Origin: Rhodocollybia butyracea
Taxonomy: Eukaryota > Basidiomycota > Agaricomycetes > Agaricales > Omphalotaceae
Length of the DNA: 64,000 bases
NCBI GenBank assembly: GCA_015501585.1
Contig: JADNRY010000277.1
Span: forward strand, 16,113-80,112
Direction of reading: 5' to 3'
Shown here: in pieces, positions 11,574 through 23,316 of the stretch
How positions within the stretch are numbered: the stretch's first letter is position 1
Layout of the letters: each line of letters starts with the position of its first letter
Notes under the pieces: model-generated
Seen by the model: the letters and a program-made list of their open reading frames with translations, nothing else
Databases searched by the model: none
What the model was told of the DNA's origin: nothing
Made by a program: the position numbers and the translations under genes

Positions 11574-14431
11574 TTACAATGTCTCAACTCCCTCCATAAG
11601 TTTGTCCTGGGCTTCATCCCGGTCACCGCCAGACGACGTACAAAGAGAACGAGGACTACCCATGACCGATGACTGTTCACCTCGAGGACTCCCTGGAGAA
11701 AGAATGACTGAATCTTCCACTGGAAGACTGGTTGTTGAACGAGTTGGAGAGTCCAGAGGAGGAGTAGTGGCCGGAGAGACTTCGAGCGTATCCTCTGGAA
11801 CAGACCCATCGGGAGCTGGAACAACAGCAACCCGGATATTCTTGCTAAGGAACCGTTCATACCGTTCATTAGTCTTGAAACGGAAGTCCGAGTCCCATCC
11901 CATGAAGGAACACAGGAAGCTCCAGTGCGTGAGGTCCAACCGGTTCTCGGGGAATGTTGGAACATAGGATTCCACGAAAGACAAGCGGGTCCTTGCCAAT
12001 GTGACAGAGCTCCTGAACTTCGCTCTGCAGAGAGGTAAACAGCTTCTCGACCGTGTTGTTGAGTTGGTTGCGGGTCTCGATGGCAGCGTCATAAGCCTCG
12101 CAAACACGAAGGACAGTGCTGACTTGCCGGGCCACGTCTATGATAATGTTAGTTTGTAGAAAGTCAGGAAGCATTAATTAGTACTCACTAATCGGTGCGT
12201 TCTCTGCCAACTTGTACGTATTGTTGAGCACCTCGACTAGTTCCGGCACACGAAAGGTGTCTGAACAAGGTTGGTGTGACGTAGCACAGTTTGGACATCT
12301 AGTCCCATACTTACGGTTACCGTGTTTGTCACAGGCATACGAGCAGTCCGGCTTATCCTGCTTATCCTCTCCCTTGGTACCCTTGGTACGGCGACCGCCA
12401 CACTGGATGCAAGGGTTCTCACGGATAACAGCTGGAGTCTGAAAATCATGTTAAAATTTAAATTATTGATAAGCGGAAAACTTACTCGACACAATGCGCG
12501 GTTCGCTCGGACAAAGTCCAACCAAGACATTTGGTGATCGCCCGTGCTGAGTGCAGGAAGATCCTTGAAGGCATCTAACTCAGGAGTAAGGCCCCAAGTG
12601 AGCTCAGCCTTGAAAGAGTTCCTTTGGCTTCTGCAATAAAAAGGCTGAAGCGTTAGTCTTGAAGTGTAGAGAAAAATGGAATAGAACTTACTTGGGTCCC
12701 CTTGGGGACAATCTCGTCAAAAGACAGCAGATCCATGGCATCACGCTCGAAACAAACAATCACGGTGCGGTATTCTCGAGATCCACTCTTTGCAAACTCC
12801 TTGGAGGATTGTGCAGCGAGTCTCTTGAAGATATTGTCGAGGTCAATGTTTCCCACATCTCCCTCGGGAACAAGGAAAACCAAGTTCTCGGGTGGAGTAT
12901 GCACAGGTGTAGGTTCACGAGAAGACTCTGCAAGTGGGGCCCCCTTGATCTTAGAACTGGAAGCCACGGGAACGGGGATCTCGACAACTGGATTGGACTT
13001 CTTGACAGTCTTGAGTTTAGGAGCGGGACGAGGGACAGGAAGGGATGCAGCCTCGACTTCTTCTGTGGGATCATTCTGACGTTTGCGTTTCAGTTTGGGC
13101 TAAGAAAAATGAGACAGTCAGAATCCGGGAAAAAGAAAGGAGAGTAGGAACTCACAGTGATCATGGAGGGGTCCCCCTTTTTGCCTTTGCCTTTTGCCTC
13201 TACTATCCTACCCTTTCCTTTAGTCGAGACTGAAGCATTGCTCCCTCTCGCCGGACCTTTTGCTTTCAGAGCCTTCGAGGTCATCAAAGGTCTGGTCACC
13301 GAACTAGTTGCCAATTTAGGTGTTACAGTCGCTGGTTTAACCTTGGGCTCGGTCTTCACTTTGACCTCAGCCTTTGATGGAAGCGGAGGTTTAGACAAAG
13401 TCTTCTTGGCGACGGTAGCACTGCAAGTAGAATGACGAGGGATCTTGAGGGATTCAAGGAGTCCTAAAAAAAATAAAAAATAAAAAGAAATATCAAAAGT
13501 TAAAATGATAACGATATAAATAAAACGGGGAAAATGTACCTCTGAGTTCACGGAAATAGCCTTGTAAGGCGATGCCCTGTCCTCGGAAGGACCGTCTTCA
13601 TCTGAAGCTTCTTTTTCCTCCTCCTCGTCGGTAGGTTCACCGGTGTCCAGCCAACTAAAGTGAAGGTCACCTTGAGTTAATAACCACGCTGATTCACGAC
13701 ATCCCTGGTCAAAAGGGAGAGGAATGGGAAGGTCAGGTGTCTGTCCGCGATGGAGGGCGCTTGCCTAGGAAAAGTTAATAAAAAGAAAAGATAAAGTTAG
13801 TGCAAGTCACGTACCAGGATCCGGTCAATAAGCGCCCCATCCAGGTACCAGCTTGGTTCCGTGTCGTTGAGCTGTAAAGCGCTTCGGACAGCGGCGGAAA
13901 GGTGTTGAGCAGCAGCAAAAATGCCCTCGATAATTAAAGGAACATTCTTACATCCCACAACATGTGTACGGAGGAATTTCTATCATAACATATGATAAAT
14001 ACATTAATAAAGGACAAAAAGGGGCTCACCAGTCGATTAGCAAGAGCAATAAAACTGGTACAGTGTTCTTTCGCCTTGGGCAAAGACGGAGTCCACTCAG
14101 GGTCCTTGGCTGCCTCGAAAAGTTGAGGGTTAAAGCGTTGCTGAACAGCAGTAGCATAGGCCCATATCATCCGTGCAGAATAAGCTGAGGGGACGTCCCT
14201 TTTGTCGAAACCAAGACCCTCGGGTTGTTGGAAAAAGAAAGAATTGGCTTGCGTAGCGTCGGCGGCATTGTCAAATCTCGCAACAAGATGGCTGGCCAGT
14301 TCATAGAAGGACGGGAGTACGCTTTTAAAGTCATCTAGAATGTCCGAGGAATCGTCTTCACACGTTATGGACAGGTACATATCGACAAGCGAGTCGGGAA
14401 GAAGGTCACACTGCTCTCGGTCGGCAAGCAT
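11574..14431 (-). pseudogene. Gene A: large multi-exon gene with a Cys-rich putative zinc-binding module, frame-damaged
   Basis: The minus-strand ATG at 14431 starts an acidic helical exon, donor GTGAGC at about 14033. Exons of about 60 and 80 codons follow in frame, the latter ending in an acidic block. Then come a basic Lys/Pro-rich exon (about 13470-13155), an exon of about 157 codons (13100-12690), a short exon, and a Cys-rich exon (12440-12190) with C-x2-C-x18-C-x3-C-x11-C-x2-C-x6-C. The last exon reaches a stop at 11574. Introns are about 50-75 bp with GT/AG ends. Three joins do not keep frame (exon 3/4, exon 5/6 and inside the last exon), each off by one base, so it is a pseudogene or an assembly with indels. 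The Cys spacing suggests metal or nucleic-acid binding. I cannot name the family. Its start codon is 26 bp from the Ty3-B fragment. Confidence 0.5.
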
Positions 14432-14456
14432 GGTGGTGAGAGACGATGATGGGACT

Positions 14457-14485
14457 TGTTGAAAAGCAAAGTTGGTGCATTTAGC
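14457..14485 (+). mobile_element. Ty3-B left fragment, bearing the target-site copy of the MULE-like element
   Basis: This short sequence matches Ty3-A at about 8096-8124 (tail of the integrase C-terminus). It ends with the gcatttag copy (14477-14484) that reappears at 36253 on the far side of the 21.8-kb insertion, where the Ty3 sequence resumes. It therefore marks the left flank of the insertion. Ty3-B is 5' truncated here, just upstream of the gene A start codon. Confidence 0.75.
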
Positions 14486-14569
14486 AGTTCAGTCACCCAC
14501 ATATTTGGTCTTATTAGTCTGCACTTTTGTTACATTGACCTTACTAAAAAGACCCAAAAACCTAGGCAA

Positions 14570-15260
14570 AACCCGGGCAGCTAGGTCATGACCTTGGGAT
14601 TTAGGTCATGACCTGGGAATTAGTCATGACCTAAAAAAACTGGTCATGACCTAGGTCAGGTTGGTCTTTTCCTGGGGTTGGTAGGTTGGCCTGGGGTGAG
14701 ATAGGATATGGCCTAGGTGGGGCAGGGCATGGTCTAGGTGAGGGAGGGGATGGTCTAGGTGAGGGAGGGGATGGTCTAGGAGGGGGAGGGTATAGTCTAG
14801 GAGGAGGAGGTTATGGTCTAGGAGGGGGATATATAGTTAGTTTAAGAGGTGTAGGGTGAGAGTGGAGGATGGTGAGATAGAGAATATAAGCAAGAATGAA
14901 ATATCATAGAATCATGACAAGAAATGTGTAGTAGCATATTGGGATTATTGGGATTTTTTACATATCTGTAGATTATGACAAGATCAAGCTAAGTCACAGT
15001 GCCCTGTTCTGGGTTGTCAGGCAAGAATGTGACTTACCTGACCTAGCTGATTCAGGTCATGACCTGGGTGAACTAGGTCATGACCTACCTGACCTAGGTC
15101 ATGACCTGGATGAACTAGGTCATGACCTGGATGAACTAGGTCATGACCTGGATGAACTAGGTCATGACCTGGATGAACTAGGTCATGACCTGGATGAACT
15201 AGGTCATGACCTGGGTGGACTAGGTCATGACCTACCTGGCCTAAGTCATGACCCAAGCCA
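14570..15260. repeat. AGGTCATGACCT palindrome array, left arm of element A
   Basis: At 14581-14660 and again at 15055-15255 the 12-bp perfect palindrome AGGTCATGACCT recurs. In the second block it forms about ten units of a roughly 21-bp tandem repeat with spacer ggatgaact. Between the blocks are repeats of the word ggtctaggtgagggagggg. The inverted copy occupies about 35500-36160. Similar blocks flank element A2. Such subterminal arrays could be transposase-binding sites or cruciform-forming sequence. Confidence 0.7.
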
Positions 15261-15289
15261 ATTTAAAAATTACTAAATTAGGAAATTTT

Positions 15290-15790
15290 TCCATTTTTGC
15301 AGTGGATGAGGTCAAAGCTGATTTTATTACCAAATAAGGCAATTTTCAAACACCTTAACCGGTTTTATGTTTTTTTAATAGAGTTAGATACATTTGGAAA
15401 TTTTTATAAATTACTATATTAGGCAATTTCAAAACTTTTCCAGTGGATGAGGCCAAAGCTGTTTCCATTGCCTAATTGAGAAGTGACAAATTTGCAGTGG
15501 ATGAGGTCAAAGCTGATTTCATTACTTATTTGAAAAATGACAAATCTTTTGCAGTGGATGAGGTCAAAGCTGTTTTCACTACCCAATTAAGAAATGACAA
15601 AACTGAACACACAAACTGTGTACACTCTTTTCCTAAGGACAATAGCTTGTGGTAGACATCCAGACCTTTTGTTTATACACAGAATAGGTTGCTCACCTAA
15701 AATGAAGCCAATCCTGTGGTGGGAAGGGGCTGGATTGCAAAATATCTTTTGGATAACCTTTGATTGTAGTGGATGAGGCCAAAGCTGTAT
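15290..15790. repeat. 60-70 bp tandem repeats in the left arm of element A
   Basis: About five imperfect copies share the core GTGGATGAGGTCAAAGCTG followed by an AT-rich segment. The mirror array is at 34920-35465, and equivalent arrays are in both arms of element A2. Sixty- to seventy-codon reading frames across this region occur identically in all arms because the DNA is repeated; I do not regard them as genes. Confidence 0.65.
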
Positions 15791-16110
15791 GCCCATAAAA
15801 GGAAATCAATGAAAAGCGTTGAGTCTAAAGATTGCTTGATATAACATGCAGATTGGCATGGATAAGGGTGATCCTTTTCATCCCCTGATGCCCTGATGTG
15901 CTGTCTACCCTTTCTGAGTCTCAGATATACTTAGATGGCCACTGGGAGATCAGTCTTTATTGATCTTTGAACTTTCTCATCAAAAACCCTCATTTTTTCG
16001 AAATTAGAGGATAAGTATCAGAGCATCCAGGGCAGGGTGGGCCACAGGCTTCTAGGACATTGTACCCTGGTATAATAGGTACATTTAGACGACTCAGGAG
16101 TAGCTTATAC

Positions 16111-16531
16111 TGTCCTGGGAGAGTGGGTAATAATTGATCTCTGTATATGTATGCATAAATTTCGCTTTTTGGACCATCAAATCATTAATAGAGGCAGCTG
16201 TAGGCAAGGGATTGAGGAGAAACTCGAGGAATAGTGTATCAGGACTTGATATAGCATGTCTATAACAAAATATTCTCACTATCTGAAGTTCAACGTGTGA
16301 TGATAAGTTTGACACAAGTATCAGACACTTAAGAACCCAGGAGTACTGGTACATCAAGATAAGGGAAGGGGTTATCAGGAAAAGGTTCTGATATCAATCT
16401 ATGTATTTCTAGCATGCTATATGCCAAGCTAGACAGTCTTCTCTTGCCTACAGCTCCCACTATTAATGATTTAACAGGCAAAAAAGCGAAATTTATGCCT
16501 AATTAGACAGGTATCACTTATTATCCACTCT
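16111..16531. repeat. Loop of the element A palindrome
   Basis: This 420-bp piece corresponds to the centre of element A2 (40611-41013). It is itself a shorter inverted repeat: a segment starting gtgggtaataattgatc is matched by its complement ending cacttattatccac near 16527. It occurs only on the left side in element A because the 18-kb CACTA-like element was inserted at its right edge. Confidence 0.7.
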
Positions 16532-17359
16532 CACTGCATGCAAAGTTCCCTAAGTTAGCCTAACTTAGGTAATTTATATCAAAAAACTGTCAAAAAATGA
16601 TGGATCAATAAGTGAAGTAGTTTAGAGAAACATTGTGGTAAACTTAGGGAAATGGTTCATTGCATATGATTATTGTTAGTTGTGTTACAAATGAAATCTT
16701 TAGGAAACACTTAGGGAACTGATTTTTCTCATTTGTTTTAAATAAGAAAGGGCAAACAATGATAATTCAAAGGAATAACTTATGAAAAGCAGGGGGAATT
16801 GGAGTATTCAATAAGATTTTAAAATTGTAAGCATAAGGTGGATATCTTAGGAAATGTTTAAGGTGAAATTAGACAGAATAGTGGAAAAACAAGGGTCAAA
16901 CTAGTGGAAAACAATTTAAAGAAAGTATTCCCTAAGTACAAGATAATCCACATGAACAAGTTAAAGACTTAGGAAAATTAAATGTGACAAAGGAGTCACA
17001 TAGTGGCATGATAATAATTGATTTTGAGTGAACAACCTTTGGTAAAGATAGGAAAAACAAATGAAAATGAGAAATATGAAAGGTTTCAATAACATGATAA
17101 ACAACATCAATGAAGAGGAAAAACTTAAGGAATCATGAGGCAGAGCAAAGGAAAGTGAGGTTTACAAAAGGTTTAAAGAGGTAAAAGTGCAATGGATATC
17201 AAAGGTGAAAACTTAGTGAATTAGAAAGTAACATTTGGGATATTGGAAAGGAAAACTTAGGAAAATTAAATGGGATGACTTGGATAAATGCAAGGGAAAA
17301 CATATGAAAATTAAGGCAAGTAGAGGCCAGCAGAACAGTACAGTCAGAAGATTTGGGGA

Positions 17360-17748
17360 TGTAGTGCAATGGGGGACGTTGAAGCAATTTGGGGTGTTGG
17401 AGCAGTGAGAGCATTGAGCAAAATGGTGGTCATTGGAGCAATTGGGGCTGTTGGAGCTGTGGGAGCAGTGAGTGAAATTGAGGCTGTTGGAGCAGTGAGA
17501 GCAGTGGGTGCAATTGGGGCTGTCGGAGCTGTGACTCCCAGCCCATGAGAGCAGTGAGTGCAATGAGGGCCATTTGAGCACTTGGGGCCATTGGAGCAGT
17601 GAGTGCAATTGGAACTGTCAGAGCAGTGAGAGCAGTGAGTGCAATTGGGGCTGTTGGAGCCAGGAGAGCAGAGAGGGCAATGGGGGCCATTGGAGCAATT
17701 GGCTGTTGGAGCAGTGAGAGCAGTGAGTGCAATGAGGGCCGTTGGAGC
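17360..17748. repeat. 36-bp minisatellite, forward array, first part
   Basis: Tandem units of about 36 bp contain the words gttggagcagtgagagcagtg and caattggggctg. The unit is 12 codons with few stops in any frame, which creates long artificial Ala/Val/Ile ORFs. The array continues at 26884 after the hAT-2 insertion, sharing the 8-bp gttggagc at the break. Confidence 0.8.
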
Positions 17749-18024
17749 TAGTGATGGGGAGGGTCGGGTCGGTGACCCTTGACCCGGCCCTTGCAGAGGA
17801 TCAAAGAGGGTCAAGGGCCAGGGTCAGGATTTTGCTGACCCCTGGCCCTGGGTCTTGACCTTGGGCCAAGATCAAGTCTAAAGCTCATGCCTGGGTGCTC
17901 TTGAGTGTTGAATGTTTTTTCTCAATAGCCTGAGTCTACTAGTAAATTCACTAGTACATAGTCACTTGTAAACTTAGCCCATGAGTAAAGCACGGAGAAC
18001 TGTAAATTTAATACACTACCCATC

Positions 18025-18254
18025 TGTTGTGATAGTAGTGTGGAGAGAGTGTGTAAGAGTAGATGATTATTGTGCAGAGCTCAAGAGAGCTTATATACCT
18101 ACAGTAAATATTCTAGAAGTATCTACAAGCTTCGTGTATGCTATGTAAGTACAGCTAATGATCACTAATAAGTATATGCTATATTACTAAGTCTATAGTC
18201 GAAGTTCCGGAGTTGTATTGCCATGATGTCATGGTCAAAGCGTTACATACGACA
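18025..18254 (-). repeat. copia-1 3' LTR
   Basis: A 230-bp direct repeat matching 25013-25242, TG...CA ends, preceded by the target copy ccatc. It differs from the other LTR at one CpG site near 18200. Confidence 0.92.
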
Positions 18255-18261
18255 CTCCCCC

Positions 18262-19218
18262 TCAACTCCGGTCAACTCTAGTCCTGCCAAGTAATTTCAC
18301 GAAGTATTCATGTTTCGGTTTGGATAGTGACTTTGTGAAAATATCGGCAATGTTCTCATCCGTGGCGCAGTATTGTACTGATACCTTGTTAGAGGTAATA
18401 TGCTCGCGGATGAAGTGATGCCGGATGTCAATATGTTTGGATCGAGCATGGAATTGAGAATTTTCTGCGAACTTAATTGCAGCTTGATTATCGACGTGAA
18501 TAATAGTCGGGCCGTGAGGAAGGATTCCAAGTTTGGTGAGTAATTCTCTGATCCAGAGACATTCTCGTGTAGCATTACTGACAGCCATATATTCGGCCTC
18601 CATAGTTGAGAGTGCGACGGTTGGCTGTTTCTTGGAATACCAAGAGATTGCGGCGTTTCCGAACATTACAGCATAGCCGGATATGGATTTCCGGTCATTT
18701 GGGTTGGTTCCCCAATTGGCATCTGAATAAATTTCCGGGTCGGAGTCAGATGGTTGGTAAGTGATGCCTAAGTCGAGTGTTCCGCTAATGTAGCGCAGAA
18801 CACGTTTGGCGGCGGTCCAATGAGCGGATGAGGGATTATTCAAGTATTGGGATAGCTCATGGACTGTATGCCTCATGTCAGGGCGTGTAGCAGTAGCGGC
18901 AAAATTAAATGAGCCGACAGCGGCGGAGTATTCACTCCATAGTTCTGGTGATGTGGGTTTGTCATCTGGAGTTTTCTCCAACTTGACATTAGGGTCGAGT
19001 GGGGTAGCGACAGGGTGACAGTTAGACATTCCAAATCTCTCAAGTATTTTCTTGAGATACTGGGTCTGGGTGAGAGTAATGGATCCGGATGTCGGATCTC
19101 TAGTGACTTCCATTCCTAAGATTTGCCTCACAGGGCCTAAGTCCTGAACATCAAATTTTGAGCCAAGTTCAGACTTTGCCTGGGACATGAGAGCATCACT
19201 AGATGCTAAGATGGTCAT
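18262..19218 (-). pseudogene. copia-1 reverse transcriptase (3' half) and RNase H
   Basis: This 318-codon frame begins just after the HVDD catalytic motif and encodes the copia connection and RNase H domains. Motifs seen are QYLKKILERFGM, SDADWG-like YSDANWGTNPNDRKS, STMEAEYMA, VDNQAAI and the C-terminal DIFTKSL. RNase H degrades the RNA strand during cDNA synthesis. The frame is intact to a normal stop at 18262, 8 bp before the LTR, but it is separated from the upstream RT half by a one-base frame displacement near 19350. Confidence 0.88.
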
Positions 19219-19610
19219 GTCATCAACATGTACGGCAATAATAATAATGCCAGACTCGTTCCGTCGAATGTATACACATTGATCTGCGATGAGGCGTGTG
19301 AATCCAAGGTTGAGAAACTCGGAGTTGAGTTTCTTATTCCAAATCGCCCGGACTGTTTAAGTCCATAGAGGGGTCGAAGAAGTTTACAAACTTTGTTTGT
19401 GCCGTCCTCATATCCATGAGGTTGTTCCATGTAAATTATTTCATCAAGTTCTCCATTGAGATATGCGCCTACAACATCCATTGTGTGGATGTCGAGTCTG
19501 TATCTGGCTGCAATTGCCATCAGTGTACGGAATGTTTCGAGGCGTACAACTGGTGCAAATGTATCGGTAAAGTCAATTCCAGGGATCTGGGAAAATCCCT
19601 TGGCAACAAG
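19215..19610 (-). pseudogene. copia-1 reverse transcriptase (central part), frame-displaced
   Basis: From the hAT-1 boundary the minus strand encodes KGFSQIPGIDFTDTFAPVV and later YGLKQSGR, the classical copia RT blocks with the first catalytic Asp in TMDVVGAYLNG. At about 19350 a one-base displacement breaks the frame; the correct frame continues to the HVDD motif at about 19215-19226. The upstream neighbour of this fragment is found beyond hAT-1 at 23325. Confidence 0.85.
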
Positions 19611-22600
19611 TAGTGATGTGCAGGCCAGGGCTCTGAGCCCTTGAGCCCTCTGAGCCCGGCCTTCCTGAGCCCTAGCCCAGCCCGACCCACTTAAGGCTTG
19701 GACACGGCTCAGGGCCGGGCTGAGATTTTTCCAAGCCCTGGGCCCGGGGCCTGAGCCGCGGCTGGTGAGCGTCAAAATGCTGCACTTGGCGCATTCGGCA
19801 TCTGATAACTGCATAGTTCCTGAGTCAGCCTGATATGTGCCGATTCATTTTTCTTAAAGTCTTTCACAAACATGTCTGAACGGCTACGCCGTGCTCCCGC
19901 GCCGTCGACCAAGCTTACGGATCCATTCAATAATGCCGCGCTTCTTCCATCGCAAAAACACGCGATTGAAGCAAAATCTCATGCTCAAAAGGAGAAAGAA
20001 CTCACGCAAGGGAGAACTTTGACAGATGATGATATCGAACATCTCTCCAATGGTACGTAAATACCAAATGACTGTATGTATCACGACTTCTCTGCTCAAC
20101 AGATTGCAATGGAAGTTCCTCAACTACTGGACCAACTTTGAAGCGCAAGCCTTCTGTATCAATTGAGATAGACCACGAAGACACCTCTAACATTACTCCT
20201 GAGCCCAAAGCCAAGGAAACAAACCCGAAATGTGCATACTTCTCACAGCTTTGATATTGCTTGTCACTCATACTATTAAATGTAGCTAAACGCGCAAGAG
20301 TTACGGCTGAGCCTGTAAGTTCCGATGAAGACGAACAACCTGTCGAGAAACCAAAGACTGCCAAAAACGCCGATGTACATCACTTTTTCAATGATCCCAT
20401 CCACATAGCTGGCCAAAACAAGACACGAAGGCAGTGTAAACTCTGCAGGTATGTTATTGTACAAGAATGGCTCTTTGTTCAATTCATTCCACAGTACGGC
20501 CCCATTTGTGTCCGATATCAGTACTCTCCGCCGTCACTTAGGCTTGAAGCATGAGGTGTGTCCTTTGAAAATTTTTATGCTTGTGCACTAACCCTTGAAA
20601 AAGTACCCATATCGACAGTGGGCAAAAGCCAACAATTTTCGGTCAATGATTCCAAAAGATGTAGCGGAACGTAAGAAAGCTACTGCGGCCGCAGCTGCTA
20701 GCCAGAGTACAATAAACGATCATGCGGTACCTCTTGAGCCTAAGGCTAAAGTAATCCCTTACTCGCATGAGCTGTTTCAGCAGGCTGCTCTTGAGTGGCT
20801 TATTGAGACTGATCAAGTACTACTTTATGTGCTTTTTATCGTTAGTATCCTACTAATTGAGTCTTTTTGTAGCCTATTTCGGCCTTAGAACATCCGAAAT
20901 TCCAGAATATGATCAGTGTTGCAGCCCGTGCAACCCATGGAGTTAAAATTCCTGGGCGCAAGGCAACTCGAGCTGCCATCATTAAGCTTTTCAAAACGAA
21001 CCTTTATGAGTTACGGATGCGATTTGCGGTATGTAGCTCTATCCGACACTCCCCGAAAATAGGAATTTGATGTATTTATAGAGCGATGCAGTGACCGGGA
21101 AAATTTCTCTTACCTGTGATGCATGGCAGGCCTCCAACGGCGATGCATACTTTGCAGTCACTGGTCACTGGATCGAGGAAGTTTCTCCTGGAAAGTGGAA
21201 GCTTCAAAGCGCACTGCTTGGTTTCACGCATATGAATACTGCACACAGCGGACCTTTGTTGGGTCGTGCACTATTCAAGATTTTGCGCCGTTTTGATATT
21301 GTTCATCGAGTAAGTTGTTTGTATTTCGATAAACTGTACTTACCAAGGTATAGATTGGCTGGGTAACATGCGATAATGCCAGTAACAATGATACAATGCT
21401 TGAGTTCATGGCTCGACTCGTCAATCAAGACAAATCCCGCGCAGGGATGAAGAGATGGTCATACTTTTATCACCACATACGGTGAGTATTGTTTTCAATA
21501 ATTTTCTTTGCCTTACTAAATCTATTACTAGGTGCCTTGCTCATATTATCAATCTTGCGACTCAGGCTATACTTAAAACACATAGCAAATCTGAGCATTA
21601 CAACTCTGCAGATCCTGAGGCTCATGAGCCAAATGTGGACGAGGCGTTCCGCGATGAAATAGGCCTTGTCCGAGCCATTGTTGTGAAGGTACATATGCAA
21701 TCCTCTATGATCCAAATCAAACCTATCCAGAACAAATATAGGCTCGTTCATCTGCGAAACGTGGGCAACTTTTTAAAGATATTCAACATCGCGACAGTGT
21801 TGACAGCGTACGTCAACTTCTACTGGATATGGCTGTTCGATGGTCATCAACGTATGTAATGTTACACCGTGCGGAGGAGCTTAAGAAGGTAGTACACTGT
21901 TGACTGTATATCTCACAAAACTCAATTTTGTATACAGTACATCAAAACCTTTGTATATGAGATCGGCATTATGGAGAAAAACCTTGAGAAACGTCGCAAA
22001 ATTGATAAACTCACTATGCTTGATATTTTGGCCATAAGTTTGCATATGATGTTTGTAGCTTTCGTACTTATTATCTAAAGCACGCGGACAATGCCCAGCA
22101 GGCGTTCTCATCAGAGAATGAGCCTTCACTGCATGTTGGTATCCCTGCACTAGAGGCACTTCATAATGCTTGGTCAAAGCGACTTTCCAAGGCAAAATAT
22201 AGTTTGTTTTCGGATGCACTGCAAGCTGGGATAGACAAGCTGGCGGATTATTATGACCGTACCGGAGACTCACCTGCATATGTCATCTCAATGGGTACGT
22301 GGTCTGAGAGCGTGTATCTGTGTTCTCATCATATGATACAGTCCTAAATCCGAAGCAGAAAACTGTACATTTTGACAAGCACTGGGATTCTGAACTTCGT
22401 GCAAAAGTCCGTATGCAAGCTGAAGAAATTGTATGTAATCATTTTATTGTGATTTCGTGCATACCTAATATCGCATAGTTCAAAGAACAATATACCAACA
22501 TGTATGGCTCAACGTCAGCATTTCCGCATGTAACAAAACTAGATTCTCGTCCCCTTGGAAAGAAGTCAGCATTGTTGCGTGAGTTGTCAGATGATGAGGG

Positions 22601-23316
22601 TGACCTCGAATGCTTCAATTCGCCATCTCCGGACCGTGTACCTTGGCTTGAGGAATTCGGTAAATATTACGATGCAAAAGACACCGTACCAGAAGGAATG
22701 TCTATTGTCGAGTGGTGGGGGGTATGTGGCACTGTTGTTTGATTTCTCTGTATTGATGTCAGTGTAGATGAACGCGCAACGTTTACCAGTATGGGCATCT
22801 CTTGCTCGAGAATTCCTTGCCATTATGGCCTCTTCAGTCTCCAGTGAGCGCGCTTTTTCTGCTGCGGGAATCACAATCAGTAAGCGTCGAAATCGTCTCA
22901 AGGGAGATATAGTTGAGGCACTTCAGTTCTTGAAATGTTTGTTGCGGAAGGATCTCCTGTTCCGTGAACAGATATCCACCCTTGATGAGTTTGAGTTTGA
23001 ACGTGAGGATAATTGGGAGGGGGTGGCGGCTGAGGAGGATAGATCTAACCTTGTAGGTGAAAAGTCCGACTCTTGGATTCCTGTGGATGATGGGAGCGAT
23101 GAATGGGAGGAAATTACGATGTAATCACCATAGATATATATATAGAATCAAATTTTCTCATATCCCCAGACTGAGCCGCGGCTTGAGCCCCAGCCCAGCC
23201 TTGGCCTGACCCTAGCCTTTGGGTAAGGCCGGGCTCAGGATTTTGGTCAGCCTTGGCCGCGGCTACTTGAGCCTTGGCCGCGGCTGCTGAGCCCGGCCCC
23301 AGCCTTCACATCACTA
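19611..23316 (+). mobile_element. hAT-1: hAT transposon with a largely intact transposase gene
   Basis: The 3.7-kb element starts TAGTGATGTGCAGGC and ends with the inverted match CCTTCACATCACTA. The 8-bp duplication gcaacaag is at 19603-19610 and 23317-23324, within the copia-1 RT codons. Both termini hold 130-150 bp of GAGCC/GGCTC words. Removing it with one duplication copy rejoins the copia RT in frame. As the innermost layer, it is the youngest insertion of the nest. Confidence 0.92.
19872..23124 (+). CDS. hAT-1 transposase (BED finger, DDE core, hAT dimerisation domain), at least ten introns
   Basis: ATG at 19872 opens an Arg/Ala/Pro-rich N-terminus. About exon 3-4 a BED-type zinc finger CKLC...HLGLKH (20430-20555) is formed across an intron. 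Downstream exons carry the hAT catalytic blocks: LTCDAWQASNGDAYFAVTGH (21105-21165, first Asp), VTCDNASNNDTM (about 21365, second Asp), CLAHIINLATQAI, RWSSTYVMLHRA, and the C-terminal dimerisation module (22770-22960: FLAIMASSVSSERAFSAAG, KRRNRL). Introns are about 50 bp with GT/AG ends. The last exon stops at 23122-23124. The enzyme would excise and insert the element with 8-bp duplications. I found no certain inactivating mutation; the join near 21985-22070 is the weakest point. Confidence 0.85.

Noticed and set aside
15017..15256. 79-codon ORF with repeats of GHDLVHP
   Set aside because: It is a translation of the 21-bp AGGTCATGACCT tandem repeat; the matching arms contain no conserved gene.
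14570..15260. CRISPR-like array
   Set aside because: Repeat and spacer are both repeated with no unique spacers, and the DNA is eukaryotic.
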